Part shown: positions 11,914 through 23,236 of the stretch, one piece after another
How the letters are laid out: each line of letters begins with the position of its first letter
How positions within the stretch are numbered: position 1 is the stretch's first letter
Assembly (NCBI RefSeq): GCF_016801865.2
Contig: NC_068939.1
Span: 71,414,100 to 71,478,099 of the forward strand
From: Culex pipiens pallens
Taxonomy: Eukaryota > Arthropoda > Insecta > Diptera > Culicidae
Direction: 5' to 3'
DNA length: 64,000 bases
The notes under the pieces: model-generated
Seen by the model: the letters and a program-made list of their open reading frames with translations, nothing else
Database searches by the model: none
Told to the model about the DNA's origin: nothing
Position numbers and translations under genes: made by a program

Positions 11914-12330
11914 GTCAGAGACAAATTCAATAAATTGTAGCTTTTTTTTTCTTTTTTATTCCGAAGTTTCGACGCAATATGTCGTCATCTTCAGGGATTA
12001 GAAAAAAACACAAGACAAGCATGTTTAAAATATAATACATGTTGATAAAAAATTTGTTTAGCACTTTCCAAAGTTTTAAGATTTACTGGCATAATCAAAA
12101 GTTACAAAAAATATCTTAAATGGAACTTTGCCTAAACTTTTCCAAAAAATTAAATGTCCCTTTTGCTTAAAAAACCCAAAAACAATTAAAAATGTATTTC
12201 ACTTATTTTACTTATTTTATAAAGTCTCAGCAGAATTGCAATTTAAAAAAATGAAATCGACGTAACACCTTACAGTATGGCACTCTTAAACCTTACGAGT
12301 TCGAAAACGGATCCACAGGCGTGTATCGTT
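11914..12330. other. A+T-rich, no gene recognised
   Basis: Poly-T, poly-A and AAATTT-type sequence. An inverted pair is not evident. Nothing further can be supported. Confidence 0.4.
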
Positions 12331-12339
12331 CTTTTTGTG

Positions 12340-12486
12340 ACAATACTCCGCCTCCCGGGTCTCTTATATGTGAAGGTATGGATCGGGGAGAGGGCACCGA
12401 ATATAAAATATTTACACTAAGATTTTTTTGCGTCCCCCTCGGGATTCGAACTGGCGACCTCTGGATTGGAAATCCAGTTAAAATAA
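12340..12486 (-). repeat. probable SINE fragment
   Basis: On the minus strand CCAGTTCGAATCCCGAGG resembles a pol III B box, preceded by an anticodon-arm-like hairpin (CTGGA, loop, TCCAG at about 12460-12476). A G+C-richer body (GGTGCCCTCTCCCCG) follows. No D-arm or A box is present, so it is truncated. A similar B-box fragment occurs near 40495-40515. Confidence 0.4.
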
Positions 12487-12697
12487 CTGAATCAATAATT
12501 TAAATAATGAAAATTTTGCAAAAAAAAACAAAACTAAGTAAGTTTCCTCTACAATTGTTTATTATATCGCGATTTTTGACAAAGAACTTTGTCCTAAGGG
12601 CTCTATTCTGGTGAGGTGTCAATCCAGAAAAACGAAAAATGTCGCGCGTTACGAAAATGTTGCATGCTTGGTACTGCGGAAGGGGTCTGCAACGAAT

Positions 12698-12787
12698 GAA
12701 ATGTGGCAACAATGGTGCAGCATTCTCGCGTGACAGTTCCAAGAAAGCAGGAGACGAGGCAAAATTTGCACCATGTTGCCACATTTT
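12698..12787. repeat. 90-bp hairpin H at the palindrome edge
   Basis: AAATGTGGCAACAATGGTGC and GCACCATGTTGCCACATTT are inverted copies around a loop of about 45 bp. The same unit stands inverted at 17309-17398, where it joins the end of the palindrome to the start of the third array block. Confidence 0.8.
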
Positions 12788-13022
12788 ATGCTAACTATAT
12801 AAGCTAACAGATAGCCTCTGAACAATTTTAGTTTTATTCGAAAATCCGTCAGAGACGGATCGACGGTGGTAATTTTATTGCTCACACACACATGCACACA
12901 TTGAAAGACACAGGTTGTGCACCAACTTGGGAGGAATTCTGTTCTAACGAAGATTGTTAGATCGGTCACTCGAAAACCAGAATGATTTAAGGAAACGGGG
13001 TTGGGACCAAACTGGTAGGATA

Positions 13023-14830
13023 TTGGCCACACCCGGAGTGGCCATGGCCCTGAGGGAAGGTTCTACCGGGGGGACATTTATCGAACCATTCGACTTGGGG
13101 CAATATGGGTATGAAAATTCATGGTTTTTGATACTGGTAGTGAAAATGGCCATTTTGACAGGATTGGCCACACCCGGAGTGGCCATGGCCCTGAGGGAAG
13201 GTTCTACCGGGGGGACATTTATCGAACCATTCGACTTGGGGCAATATGGGTATCAAAATTCATGGTTTTTGATACTGGTAGTGAAAATGGCCATTTTGAC
13301 AGGATTGGCCACACCCGGAGTGGCCATGGCCCTGAGGGAAGGTTCTACCGGGGGGACATTTATCGAACCATTCGACTTGGGGCAATATGGGTATCAAAAT
13401 TCATGATTTTTGATACTGGTAGTGAAAATGGCCATTTTGACAGGATTGGCCACACCCGGAGTGGCCATGGCCCTGAGGGAAGGTTCTACCGGGGGGACAA
13501 TTATCGAACCATTTGACTTGGGGCAATATGGGTATCAAAATTCATGGTTTTTGATACTGGTAGTGAAAATGGCAATTTTGACAGGATTGGCCACACCCGG
13601 AGTGGCCATGGCCCTGAGGGAAGGTTCTACCGGGGGGACATTTATCGAACCATTCGACTTGGGGCAATATGGGTATCAAAATTCATGATTTTTGATACTG
13701 GTAGTGAAAATGGCAATTTTGACAGGATTGGCCACACCCGGAGTGGCCATGGCCCTGAGGGAAGGTTCTACCGGGGGGACAATTATCGAACCATTTGACT
13801 TGGGGCAATATGGGTATCAAAATTCATGGTTTTTGATACTGGTAGTGAATATGGCCATTTTGACAGGATTGGCCACACCCGGAGTGGCCATGGCCCTGAG
13901 GGAAGGTTCTACCGGGGGGACATTTATCGAACCATTCGACTTGGGGCAATATGGGTATCAAAATTCATGATTTTTGATACTGGTAGTGAAAATGGCCATT
14001 TTGACAGGATTGGCCACACCCGGAGTGGCCATGGCCCTGAGGGAAGGTTCTACCGGGGGGTCATTTATCGAACCATTCGACTTGGGGCAATATGGGTATC
14101 AAAATTCATGGTTTTTGATACTGGTAGTGAAAATGGCCATTTTGACAGGATTGGCCACACCCGGAGTGGCCATGGCCCTGAGGGAAGGTTCTACCGGGGG
14201 GACATTTATCGAACCATTCGACTTGGGGCAATATGGGTATCAAAATTCATGGTTTTTGATACTGGTAGTGAAAATGGCCATTTTGACAGGATTGGCCACA
14301 CCCGGAGTGGCCATGGCCCTGCGGGAAGGTTCTACCGGGGGGACATTTATCGAACCATTCGACTTGGGGCAATATGGGTATCAAAATTCATGGTTTTTGA
14401 TACTGGTAGTGAAAATGGACATTTTGACAGGATTGGCCACACCCGGAGTGGCCATAGCCCTGAGGGAAGGTTCTACCGGGGGGACATTTATCGAACCATT
14501 CGACTTGGGGCAATATGGGTATCAAAATTCATGGTTTTTGATACTGGTAGTGAAAATGGCCATTTTGACAGGATTGGCCACACCCGGAGTGGCCAGTGTC
14601 ATGGGGAATGTTCTTCCGGGAGGACATTTACGGAACCATATAAATTGGGGCAATATGGGTATACAAATGCATAGTTTTTGATGCAGGTAATGAAAATTGC
14701 CATTTTGACAGGATTGCCCACACCCGGAGTTGCCAGTGCCATGAAGAAGGTTCTACCGGGGGGACATTTATCGAACCATACGACTTGGGGCAATATGGGT
14801 ATCAAAATTCATGGTTTTCGATACTGGTAA
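13023..14830 (+). repeat. tandem array A1: 13 copies of a 141-bp unit
   Basis: Unit starts (TTGGCCACACCCGGAGTGGC) recur every 141 bp from 13023 to 14574; a 13th, more diverged unit starts near 14715. The first twelve are almost identical. Each unit contains the small inverted repeat TGGCCAC-ACCCGGA-GTGGCCA, a G run (TACCGGGGGGACA) and CGACTTGGGGCAATATGGGT. Because 141 is a multiple of three, stop-free frames of up to 282 codons arise. One frame is cut repeatedly by a TGA variant of the unit, and no start, splice or domain signal supports translation. Confidence 0.9.
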
Positions 14831-16244
14831 TAAAAATTACGGGAAGGTTTTCCCGGGAGTGTTCTGTTGGATGACGTTGTAGGGCTTTGGTGTATTGGGA
14901 AAAGTTGTAGGGGAGAAAATTTCATGAAAGTTTGTCAAAGGCGCCAAATTTGTAGCTCTTAATCTACTCGAGATATACGCCATTTTTGCAACAATGGTTA
15001 AAAAGCACTTTTTTGGTGATAACTTAAAATGTTAGCATTTTAGCGGCCTACTATGTTCTGAAGAGTTGTTTATGACATAAAATTACCCATCTTTGCCGAA
15101 GACAGCAAAATGTGTTGAGCCTTTATTGAGGAGTTATAACCATTTTTGAAACTGCCACAGAATCCGCTTTGTAATTGCTGGCCCCGATACTCTTCAAGGG
15201 TGTTCCCCTCAGGAACTTTTACTTTTACTTATAACCATTTTTAAGTTATTTTGAAACTATTTTCAAGTTGTAATGTTTTCAAAATGGCGCATTTTGGCGC
15301 AAAACCGAACAATGCACATGAAAGTACACACTTTCAACTAGATTTTCTGAATATATCTCCATGTCTATCGGTGTCTATTTTTAGATATCTCAATTTGAAT
15401 TTGACGGTTTTTAATCAATTTAATTATAATTTTTAAGCGGAATCTTATTGAAACGTGGTAATAATCGGTAAATTGATCGTTTTTTATGGAAAATACATTG
15501 TTCATGCTTAAAATTATGATATATATTTTAAAATTATGAATAAAAACATGTTTTCTCAAAAATAATGTAAGTGAAAATTTTAAATGATTGTCCGTATTTA
15601 GAATTAAGTATTTCCTGTTATATTAGGTCACTCTGGAAAAGTTGTCGTAATTTTTCATAGACGATGTAATTTCCATAAAAATCTATCAATTAACCCTTCA
15701 ATTTACCGATTTTCACCTTGTATTCATTATGATTTCCAATAACATTCATAAATAAAATTATTAAAAATCTGACGAATTCAAATTGAGATATCTGCAAATA
15801 GACACAAATAAACACGAAAATATTTTCAGAAAATGTAGTTGAAAGTGTGTACTTTCAGGTGCATTGTTCGATTATGCGCCAAAATGCGCCATTTGAAAAC
15901 ATTGCAACTTGAAAATAGGCTCAAAATCACATAAATTTTTTTTAAACTCCTCAATAAAGGCTCAAAACATTTTGCTGTCTTCGGCAAAGATGGGTAATTT
16001 TATGTCATAAACAACTCTTCAGAACATAGTAGGCCGCTAAAATGCTAACATTTTAAGTTATCACCAAAAAAGTGCTTTTTTACCATTTTTGCAAAAATGG
16101 CGTATATTTCGAGTAGATTAAGAGCTACAAATTTGGCACCTTTGACAAACTTTCATGAAATTTTCTCCTCTACAACTTTGCCCAATACTTCAAAGCCCAA
16201 CAACGTCATCCAACAGAACCCTCCCGGGAAAACCTTCCCGTAAT
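14831..16244. repeat. central inverted segment of the palindrome
   Basis: The left half (ACGGGAAGGTTTTCCCGGGA onward, 14837-15560) returns as its reverse complement in the right half (15561-16240). Shared blocks include TTAATCTACTCGAGATATAC, GGCGCATTTTGGCGC and TACACACTTTCAACTA. A stretch of about 100 bp at 15150-15245 is present only on the left. The turn lies near 15560. No gene recognised. Confidence 0.75.
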
Positions 16245-17071
16245 TTTTATTACCAGTATCGAAAACCATGAATTTTGGTACCCATATTGCCCCAAGTCGA
16301 ATGGTTCGATAAATGTCCCCCCGGTAGAACCTTCCCTCAGGGCCATGGCCACTCCGGGTGTGGCCAATCCTGTCAAAATTGCCATTTTCACTACCAGTAT
16401 CAAAAACCATGAATTTTGATACCCATATTGCCCCAAGTCGAATGGTTCGATAAATATCCCCCCGGTAGAACCTTCCCTCAGGGCCATGGCCACTCCGGGT
16501 GTGGCCAATCCTGTCAAAATTGCCATTTTCACTACCAGTATCAAAAACCATGAATTTTGATACCCATATTGCCCCAAGTCGAATGGTTCGATAAATGTCC
16601 CCCCGGTAGAACCTTCCCTCAGGGCCATGGCCACTCCGGGTGTGGCCAATCCTGTCAAAATGGCCATTTGCACTACCAGTATCAAAAACCATGAATTTTG
16701 ATACCCATATTGCCCCAAGTCGAATGGTTCGATAAATGTCCCCCCGGTAGAACCTTCCCTCAGGGCCATGGCCACTCCGGGTGTGGCCAATCCTGTCAAA
16801 ATTGCCTTTTTCACTACCAGTATCAAAAACCATGAATTTTGATACCCATATTGCCCCAAGTCGAATGGTTCGATAAATGTCCCCCCGGTAGAACCTTCCC
16901 TCAGGGCCATGGCCACTCCGGGTGTGGCCAATCCTGTCAAAATGGCCATTTTCACTACCAGTATCAAAAACCATGAATTTTGATACCCATATTGCCCCAA
17001 GTCGAATGGTTCGATAAATGTCCCCCCGGTAGAACCTTCCCTCAGGGCCATGGCCACTCCGGGTGTGGCCA
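16245..17071 (-). repeat. tandem array A2: six reversed copies of the 141-bp unit
   Basis: Six units in reverse orientation relative to A1, with GGTGTGGCC marks spaced 141 bp apart from about 16350 to 17055. The units are almost identical to those of A1. Long open frames on the minus strand (for example 16206-17141) are the mirror of those in A1 and are not genes. Confidence 0.9.
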
Positions 17072-17308
17072 ATATCCTACCAGTTTGGTCCCAACCCCGT
17101 TTCCTTAAATCATTCTGGTTTTCGAGTGACCGATCTAACAATCTTCGTTAGAACAGAATTCCTCCCAAGTTGGTGCACAACCTGTGTCTTTCAATGTGTG
17201 CATGTGTGTGTGAGCAATAAAATTACCACCGTCGATCCGTCTCTGACGGATTTTCGAATAAAACTAAAATTGTTCAGAGGCTATCTGTTAGCTTATATAG
17301 TTAGCATA

Positions 17309-17398
17309 AAATGTGGCAACATGGTGCAAATTTTGCCACGTCTCCTGCTTTCTTGGAACTGTCACGCGAGAATGCTGCACCATTGTTGCCACATTTCA
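17309..17398. repeat. hairpin H, inverted copy
   Basis: Reverse complement of 12698-12787. On both sides it is followed by the same flank (ACTATATAAG, then AACAGATA, CCTCTGAACAATTTTAG), facing left at 17072-17308 and right from 17399, so it is the pivot of a second inversion. Confidence 0.8.
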
Positions 17399-17632
17399 TG
17401 CGAACTATATAAGTAACAGATAACCTCTGAACAATTTTAGTTTTATTCGAAAATCCGTCAGAGACGGATCGACGGTGGTAATTTTATTGCTCACACACAC
17501 ATGCACACATTGAAAGACACAGGTTGTGCACCAACTTGGGAGGAATTCTGTTTTAACGAAGATTGTTAGATCGGTCACTCGAAAACCAGAATGATTTAAG
17601 GCAATTGGGTTGGGACCAAACTGGTAGGATAT

Positions 17633-18950
17633 TGGCCACACCCGGAGTGGCCATGGCCCTGAGGGAAGGTTCTACCGGGGGGACATTTATCGAACCATTC
17701 GACTTGGGGCAATATGGATATCAAAATTCATGGTTTTTTATACTGATAATGAAAATGGCCATTTTGACAGGATTGGCCACACCCGGAGTGGCCATGGCCC
17801 TGCGGGAAGGTTCTACCGGGGGGACATTTATCGAACCATTCGACTTGGGGCAATATGGGTATCAAAATTCATGGTTTTTGATACTGGTAGTGAAAATGGC
17901 CATTTTGACAGGTTGGCCACACCCGGAGTGGCCATGGCCCTGAGGGAAGGTTCTACCGGGGGGACATTTATCAAACCTTTCGACTTGGGGCAATATGGGT
18001 ATCAAAATTCATGGTTTTTTATACTGGTAGTGAAAATGGTCATCTTGACAGGATTGGCCACACCCGGAGTGGCCATGGCCCTGCGGGAAGGTTCTACCGG
18101 GGGGACATTTATCGAACCATTCGACTTGGGGCAATATGGGTAACAAAATGCATGGTTTTTGATACTGGTAGTGAAAATGGCCATTTTGACAGGATTGGCC
18201 ACACCCGGAGTGGCCAGTGTCCTGAAGAAGGTTCTACCGGGGGTACATTTATCGAACCATTCGACTTGGGGCAATATGGATATTAAAATTCATGGTTTTT
18301 GATACTGCACCCAGAACTGGACATCGGCATTCGAGAGTATAAAGAGCACGATTCGGTAGTAAAATGTTACTGTGTGCGGACTGAGAGGATAAATCCCGAA
18401 ATTACCGAGAGTACTTTACTCATGGGTTCATCTTCAAAAAAAGTTCATCCATAAAAAAACGAACCGGTACCGAGACTCGAACCCAAGACCTTCGGCATAT
18501 TGATCCGTGCCTTTGCCGTATGGGCCACCATGGTTCGGTGACTGAATGGTGGTCATTTGTCCATATAAGCCATTCAGTAGGATGAACTATTCCAATGAGC
18601 GAATGAACACGCGAGAGGACTATACTCTCGCAAAATAGCACTTTCCTCACGCTTCTTTTCGTTAGGACTATCCCCTCGTTCTTTAACTTTGGGTGTGGTA
18701 GTGAAAATTGCCATTTTGACAGGATTGGCCACACCCGGAGTGGCCAGTGCCTTGGAGAAGGTTCTACCGGGGGGACATTTATCGAACCATTCGACTTGGG
18801 GCAATATGGGTATCAAAATTCATGGTTTTTTATACTGGTAGTGAAAATGGCCATTTTTACAGGATTGGCCACACCCGGAGTAGCCATGGCCCTGAGGGAA
18901 GGTTCTACCGGGGGGACGTTTATCGAGCCATTCGACTTGGGGCAATATGG
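17633..18950 (+). repeat. tandem array A3: seven forward 141-bp units, interrupted
   Basis: Units start near 17633, 17774, 17914, 18055 and 18196; after an inserted element (18308-18695) the array resumes with units near 18724 and 18866. One unit is short by 2 bp (GACAGGTTGGCC), so the reading frame changes there. The last unit stops within CAATATGGG at about 18950. Confidence 0.85.
18308..18695. mobile_element. 388-bp TIR element with a tRNA-like core inserted in array A3
   Basis: It starts CACCCAGAACT and ends AACTTTGGGTG, a short TIR. The dinucleotide TG is duplicated at 18306-18307 and 18696-18697. The neighbouring 141-bp units supply the empty site (GATACTGGTAGTG), so the ends are exact. 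On the minus strand it holds an A-box-like TGGCCCATACGGC (18515-18527) and a B-box-like GGTTCGAGTCTC (18472-18483), followed by a T run. Confidence 0.8.
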
Positions 18951-19112
18951 GCAATTTATATCCACAGGGGTGCCATTGAATGCAAATATTTAATTAGAAT
19001 TAATTACTCAGGATTAAATAAATTGGCAAAGAATAAAAAAATATAAATAAAAATAGCATGATTTTTTGAGTTTTGTACAAAGTTCTTTGTCATATTGGTC
19101 ATGTAGAACATA

Positions 19113-20940
19113 ACCACCTGCACCTTTTTTAATAATCCTTTTTAAAAAGTTGTTAATTTGATAAATTAAATCAATTACACAAAACATGATTTCCAACGCT
19201 TATTTTTTCATTATTAAGCAAACTCAAAACTTCAAAACTTAAAAATTTGTGAAAAAAGACTAGATTTTGTTAGACATTTTCAAGGAAACTTTGAAATTTT
19301 CTGTTAAATTTTGTTTTATTTTTATTCTTAACTTATTTTTATTAGGTCCTTTTAGGTGCTGTGACCAGGCTAGGACCGAGGATCGGTCAACGACTAATAT
19401 ATAATAATAAAAGAAAACTTCATACATTCCATACTTTGAGATCATGTAACTGACAAGGGTTACTGTTAAATTTTGTTGTTATACTTTGAGAGATATTTGC
19501 TAATATATCGTTAACAGGAAAACTACTGTTTTTGAGCAACTAAAATCTGAAGATTAATGTTAATGTTTTCTTTTAAATAAAAAAAAGAAATATTGAATAT
19601 CGATTTAAGTTTATTAATTGAACAATAATACTGATATTTTTAAAGTGTGATAGAGGATGGTCAGTTCCTGATGTAAAATTACACATGTTTTGCTTTAAAT
19701 TATCCATGAAAGATTTGTATTTAAAACCCGATTTAATATCACCAAAAGGTGAAATAGAGCCTTTCTTCCAAAATGATAACACTCCGACAAAAATATTGGT
19801 GCAATTATTTTTTCAGAAACATAATGGATAACACCCAGTGAGAATGTGACATAAAGCTTCGAATCTTTTTAGGCTAAATCTCGAAGAAAAACATATTGGA
19901 TTCACGGTTCGGAAAAAACGGTATTCAGTCTTCAATGTTAGTATATGATTAAATTTAAAAAATATGTATCGATATTGCACTTTGTCGATATATCATGACT
20001 TTGAATTTGATGTTCAGTATATGATTCTGTATAAAACCAAAAAAAATAATAGGCAAAAATTGGGTAAAAATAAAACGAAAAACACTAATATAGCTAAATC
20101 TATGGAAATAAATTTTGGAAGAGCTTCAAATTTTGGGTTGAAGCAGTTTATAGCGCATGTTTTCGAATGGCATTTTGTTTGAAATTGAATTCTTTTAATT
20201 TGAAAGTGTTATCTGTAAAAAAAAGTCCAAAAATACCGTCGAAACGTCGGATGAAGAGAAGTGTTTTGATTCCCCAAACAGACCGAAAGCCAAACCTAAC
20301 CTGAAAAAATACTGATACGGTCGAATAAACAGCAGAGCCAAAAAATACCTTTGACCACATTTACTGATCCAAAATTGTGAATCGAAAAATAGAATGCTCG
20401 TCTTCGACCCCACGACTAAAAATCTGAAATATAAAAATTGTGGGTTTTACGAGCAGGTTTCTAATGATGGAAGACACAAATTTTTAACAGTGGATACAGA
20501 CATCGCACAAGTATTTCAGAAAAAGAGGCATTGAGTTCCGGGTTTCGGGGCGAAATTTAATCGAAAGAGCGCATCAAAACCATCAAATTAGTAATAGATA
20601 TTTTTCTGGACGATCTTTTAGAGATTTCTGAGTAAAGCGTTTTCCAAAAGCATACCATGAACCTTTCTTTTGTAAGAAAGGAAAATAGGTGTAAATTTAT
20701 ATCTAGTAAAATTTGCATCAGTGATTGTTCAATTTCATATTTTTACATGATATTTGAGGTAAAATACTCAACCTTCCAAAATTTAACATTTTTCATCGTG
20801 ATTTTAAAAATGAGTTGATCGAATCATTCATTCTAATAAAATGGTTAACATAATGAGTGTTATCTAAATTTAAGTTATATTTAAAAATAAAAAGAAATGA
20901 ATGAATTTTCAGAGAATTTATCTACCTAACCAGTATTGCT
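19113..20940. other. A+T-rich DNA, no gene recognised
   Basis: Long runs of A/T and many short open frames without domains. On the minus strand at about 19324-19405 a phrase (GACCGATCCTCGGTCC, then CTAATAAAAATAA) might be a retroelement 3' tail, but this is not firm. Near 20690-20800 there are short matches to CACAG-family MITE interiors (GAGGTAAAATACTCAACCTTCC). Confidence 0.35.
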
Positions 20941-22560
20941 GTTCGCAATAAGGTTCACCCCATGAGTCAAACACTCGCAACGCGCAGTGCGCTGTTCTCG
21001 GCCCAGCGTCGGTAGCAAGACGTGCGCGAAGAGGAGCGCAACCAACTATGCGCCCCAGATTCCATGGTCAACATGCGCTCAGCGGCTCTGATCGATGACA
21101 AGATCCCTGGGCCACTGCAAGGGGGTCTGGTGCAGTGTCCAACGGGGCACCATTTACCTGTCTTTGGTCGGATGATGAGGCCTCTCCAGCAGCACACCTG
21201 GGCTTAGATTGTTATTAATTTCGTTGATGATGACGATGGTACAAGAAACGCGGTTCTGTTTAAACGTTTGCCATTGATTCTGAGCGGGGATCAGGCTTTG
21301 ACATTGTATCGATCACTTTGGCACTGGTGGAACCTGTGGGCAGGGTGGTCAGCGCTAGAAAATATTCTTAACTGTCTTCCAAATCAAAATTAACAAATTT
21401 ACCTCTAAAAAGTAAAGCATTGATATCTTATAGCAGGGTTGCCAAATCTTCAATATCTTAAAAACCATCAAAGTTAAGTCTGGTATCTATCCAAAGATTT
21501 ACAGTAAGATAGTTGTAGACAAGTTTTCAACTAGTTCGATATTGGAAAAAATAACACTTAAGTCCACCCTGCAGGTCACCTTGAACCACTCTGGAAGCCA
21601 CCGCCACATCAAGCCACCCAGGTGGCTTTCCAATTTCTGTTGTAATAAATGATTAATTGAAAAGCGCGCGAGTGATGAAACCGCGCCGATCTAATTCAAT
21701 TGAATCCGATCCTCGGCCTCGGCACACGTCGCCAGTCAATCCATAATGATCGGATCGCCGCCACCGCCGTGGACCGGAATCCCGAGTGCCATTGACATCG
21801 AACTGTCCAATCTGTTCTGTGGCGGCGGCGCCATTTACAAACCATTTCGGTGCGGTTGAATTAGGAAATAAATTACACTTTGTTCATACGCGGATGGAGT
21901 TTTTTTTTTGTCACGTCACGAGGTTAGACGTCAACACCGGAGCGGCGAGTTCAACTCCCCCTTAAGGCAAGGTCCCTTTAGCTGGGACCTTATTGATGAA
22001 TGGGGTTGTTGGATTTGGTTGCACGACATTTTGTACCATTTTATCAATGAGAAGTGAATTCTTCAAACCCCATTAGAACCCCATTAGAACGAATTCCAAC
22101 AATAACGTACGATCGTTCAAAATGACTAAATAAACTGTTGGGACAACAGACAACCACCGCACCAAAAACCGTACAAAAAGTGTGCTCTAGAAATTAGCGG
22201 AATATGAAGTTGCGGCCATACTTCATAAATCATTGCGGACAGCTGGCTGAGGCCTCGAGGGAAGCCCGTAGAACGGCCACAACAAGTAACCAACCACACA
22301 AAAGGTCGGGTCAGTTATTATGTTGTGGAGCTGAAGTGTACGGCCGATCGATGTGGCGCGTGGCGTCTAATTTCTGGGCTGTCGTGAGCCATTTACACCG
22401 CACTCTGGTGTCATTTGAAGTCTTCGACAATTGGCAAAGTTCAAGGTGCAACACAGTGCTGGGAACAACCGGAAGTTCTGCCAGGGTTTTGCAGGGGTGA
22501 TTCATTTGAAATTGTGGGAAAATACGCTTTTGAGGTTATTTTTCTGAACACAAGTTCATC
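20941..22560. other. mixed-composition DNA, no gene recognised
   Basis: A G+C-richer block at 20960-21207 is open for about 60 codons on both strands. It ends in a stop at 21207 on the plus strand and lacks a recognisable domain, start or splice sites. I cannot decide between an exon, a transposon fragment and chance. Positions 21640-21860 are also G+C-rich. The rest shows nothing supportable. Confidence 0.3.
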
Positions 22561-22566
22561 AACAAT

Positions 22567-22768
22567 AGAGGAGAAAAGCGTGACGTCAGAAATGAACTCA
22601 AATCACTCAAAGTTCATTTTGTGAGTGACTTTAACAGTTTGGCATTGTTTGACAGCTACATTGTCCCCAGTTTTCTGTGGGAGAGAAAAGGAGGCGAATA
22701 CTTTATGAAAATCATACCTGTCAAAATTCCTAGCCTCAAAATTTTGTCGCGGGTTGCTTTTCTCCTCT
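22567..22768. mobile_element. MITE with AGAGGAGAAAAGC ends (copy 1)
   Basis: AGAGGAGAAAAGC (22567-22579) and GCTTTTCTCCTCT (22756-22768) are perfect 13-bp TIRs. Inside are TGACGTCAGAAATGAACTCA, TTTGACAGCTACATTGTCC and CATACCTGTCAAAATTCC. The same blocks recur in the interrupted copy at 23237-23972. Confidence 0.75.
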
Positions 22769-22788
22769 TATAGAGTAGATGTCAATGG

Positions 22789-23181
22789 TTTGACAGGTGT
22801 CAAATCGGGACTTAGCATTTTTTTGAATTTGAATTTGCTTTCGATTACGCGAAACGTCATAACCGGAGTTTTTTTCCGTATTAGTGCCCGTGTGCTTGTC
22901 CGAGCTGTTCGTGTACGTGCACCTGACCACGTAGTTACCTGTTCCTGGTCGATCCCGTGGCCGTGCTCTAGGCCGTGTCCTTGTCCGGACTCTTGCCCGT
23001 GTTCGTGCCCGTGCTTCTGGCCGTTTTCGTGTCTCTGGCCGTGTAGGTGTCTGTTCCTGGCCATTCCCGTGGCCGTGTCCTTGCCCCGTGTTCCTGGTCG
23101 TGTTTGTGTCCATGCGAAACGAAACAACCGGAACAAAATTATAATTTTAATTGCTAAGTCCCGGAACTGACACCTGTCAAA
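22789..23181. mobile_element. 393-bp TIR element with a degenerate CCGTG-rich core
   Basis: TTTGACAGGTGTCAAATCGG (22789) pairs with CTGACACCTGTCAAA at the right end (23167-23181), and GGGACTTAGCA pairs with TGCTAAGTCCC. The centre (about 22880-23110) is a degenerate repeat of CCGTG/CCTGG words. This makes open frames on both strands with Cys/Pro-rich or Arg/Gly/His-rich low-complexity translations; they are repeat artefacts. Confidence 0.7.
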
Positions 23182-23236
23182 AAAGTTCATTCGGTTGTTT
23201 GCCTTTGAGGTTAAGTTCCGATCTTTTCTCCTTTAT

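Larger units (their letters stand above)
12573..19112. mobile_element. composite foldback element with three 141-bp-repeat arrays (family C, copy 1)
   Basis: The left end module carries GACAAAGAACTTTGTCCTAA (12579-12598). The right end module, read on the minus strand, contains GGTGCAGGTGGTTATGTT and TATGACAAAGAACTTTGT (about 19060-19112). Both modules recur around a small relative at 60594-61645. Inside, in order: a hairpin H (12698-12787), flank F, array A1 forward (13023-14830), inner segment I, inner segment inverted, array A2 reversed (16245-17071), flank and hairpin inverted (17072-17398), flank forward again, and array A3 forward (17633-18950, interrupted by an insertion). Positions 12698-17398 thus form one 4.7-kb imperfect palindrome. 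No transposase is visible. The exact outer boundaries are inferred from the comparison with the relative. Confidence 0.7.

Noticed and set aside
12579..12600. Helitron 3' end (hairpin followed by CTAA)
   Set aside because: The hairpin GACAAAG-AA-CTTTGTC followed by CTAA looks like one, but homology with the 61.6-kb copy continues well past CTAA and no T follows, so it is not a Helitron terminus.
12954..14681. Open frames of up to 282 codons with 47-residue repeats
   Set aside because: The 141-bp unit is a multiple of three and happens to lack stops in two forward frames; overlapping frames are open at the same time, a unit variant with TGA cuts one frame repeatedly, and no domain or gene signal is present.
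16153..17141. Minus-strand open frames of 273 and 311 codons
   Set aside because: Mirror image of the array above in the inverted arm; a by-product of the repeat.
20967..21207. Possible exon in a G+C-rich block
   Set aside because: Open on both strands for only 60-75 codons, no recognised domain, no convincing acceptor or donor.
22736..23190. Cys/Pro-rich and Arg/Gly/His-rich frames on both strands
   Set aside because: Low-complexity CCGTG-type repeat inside a TIR element; both strands open, no start or splice context.
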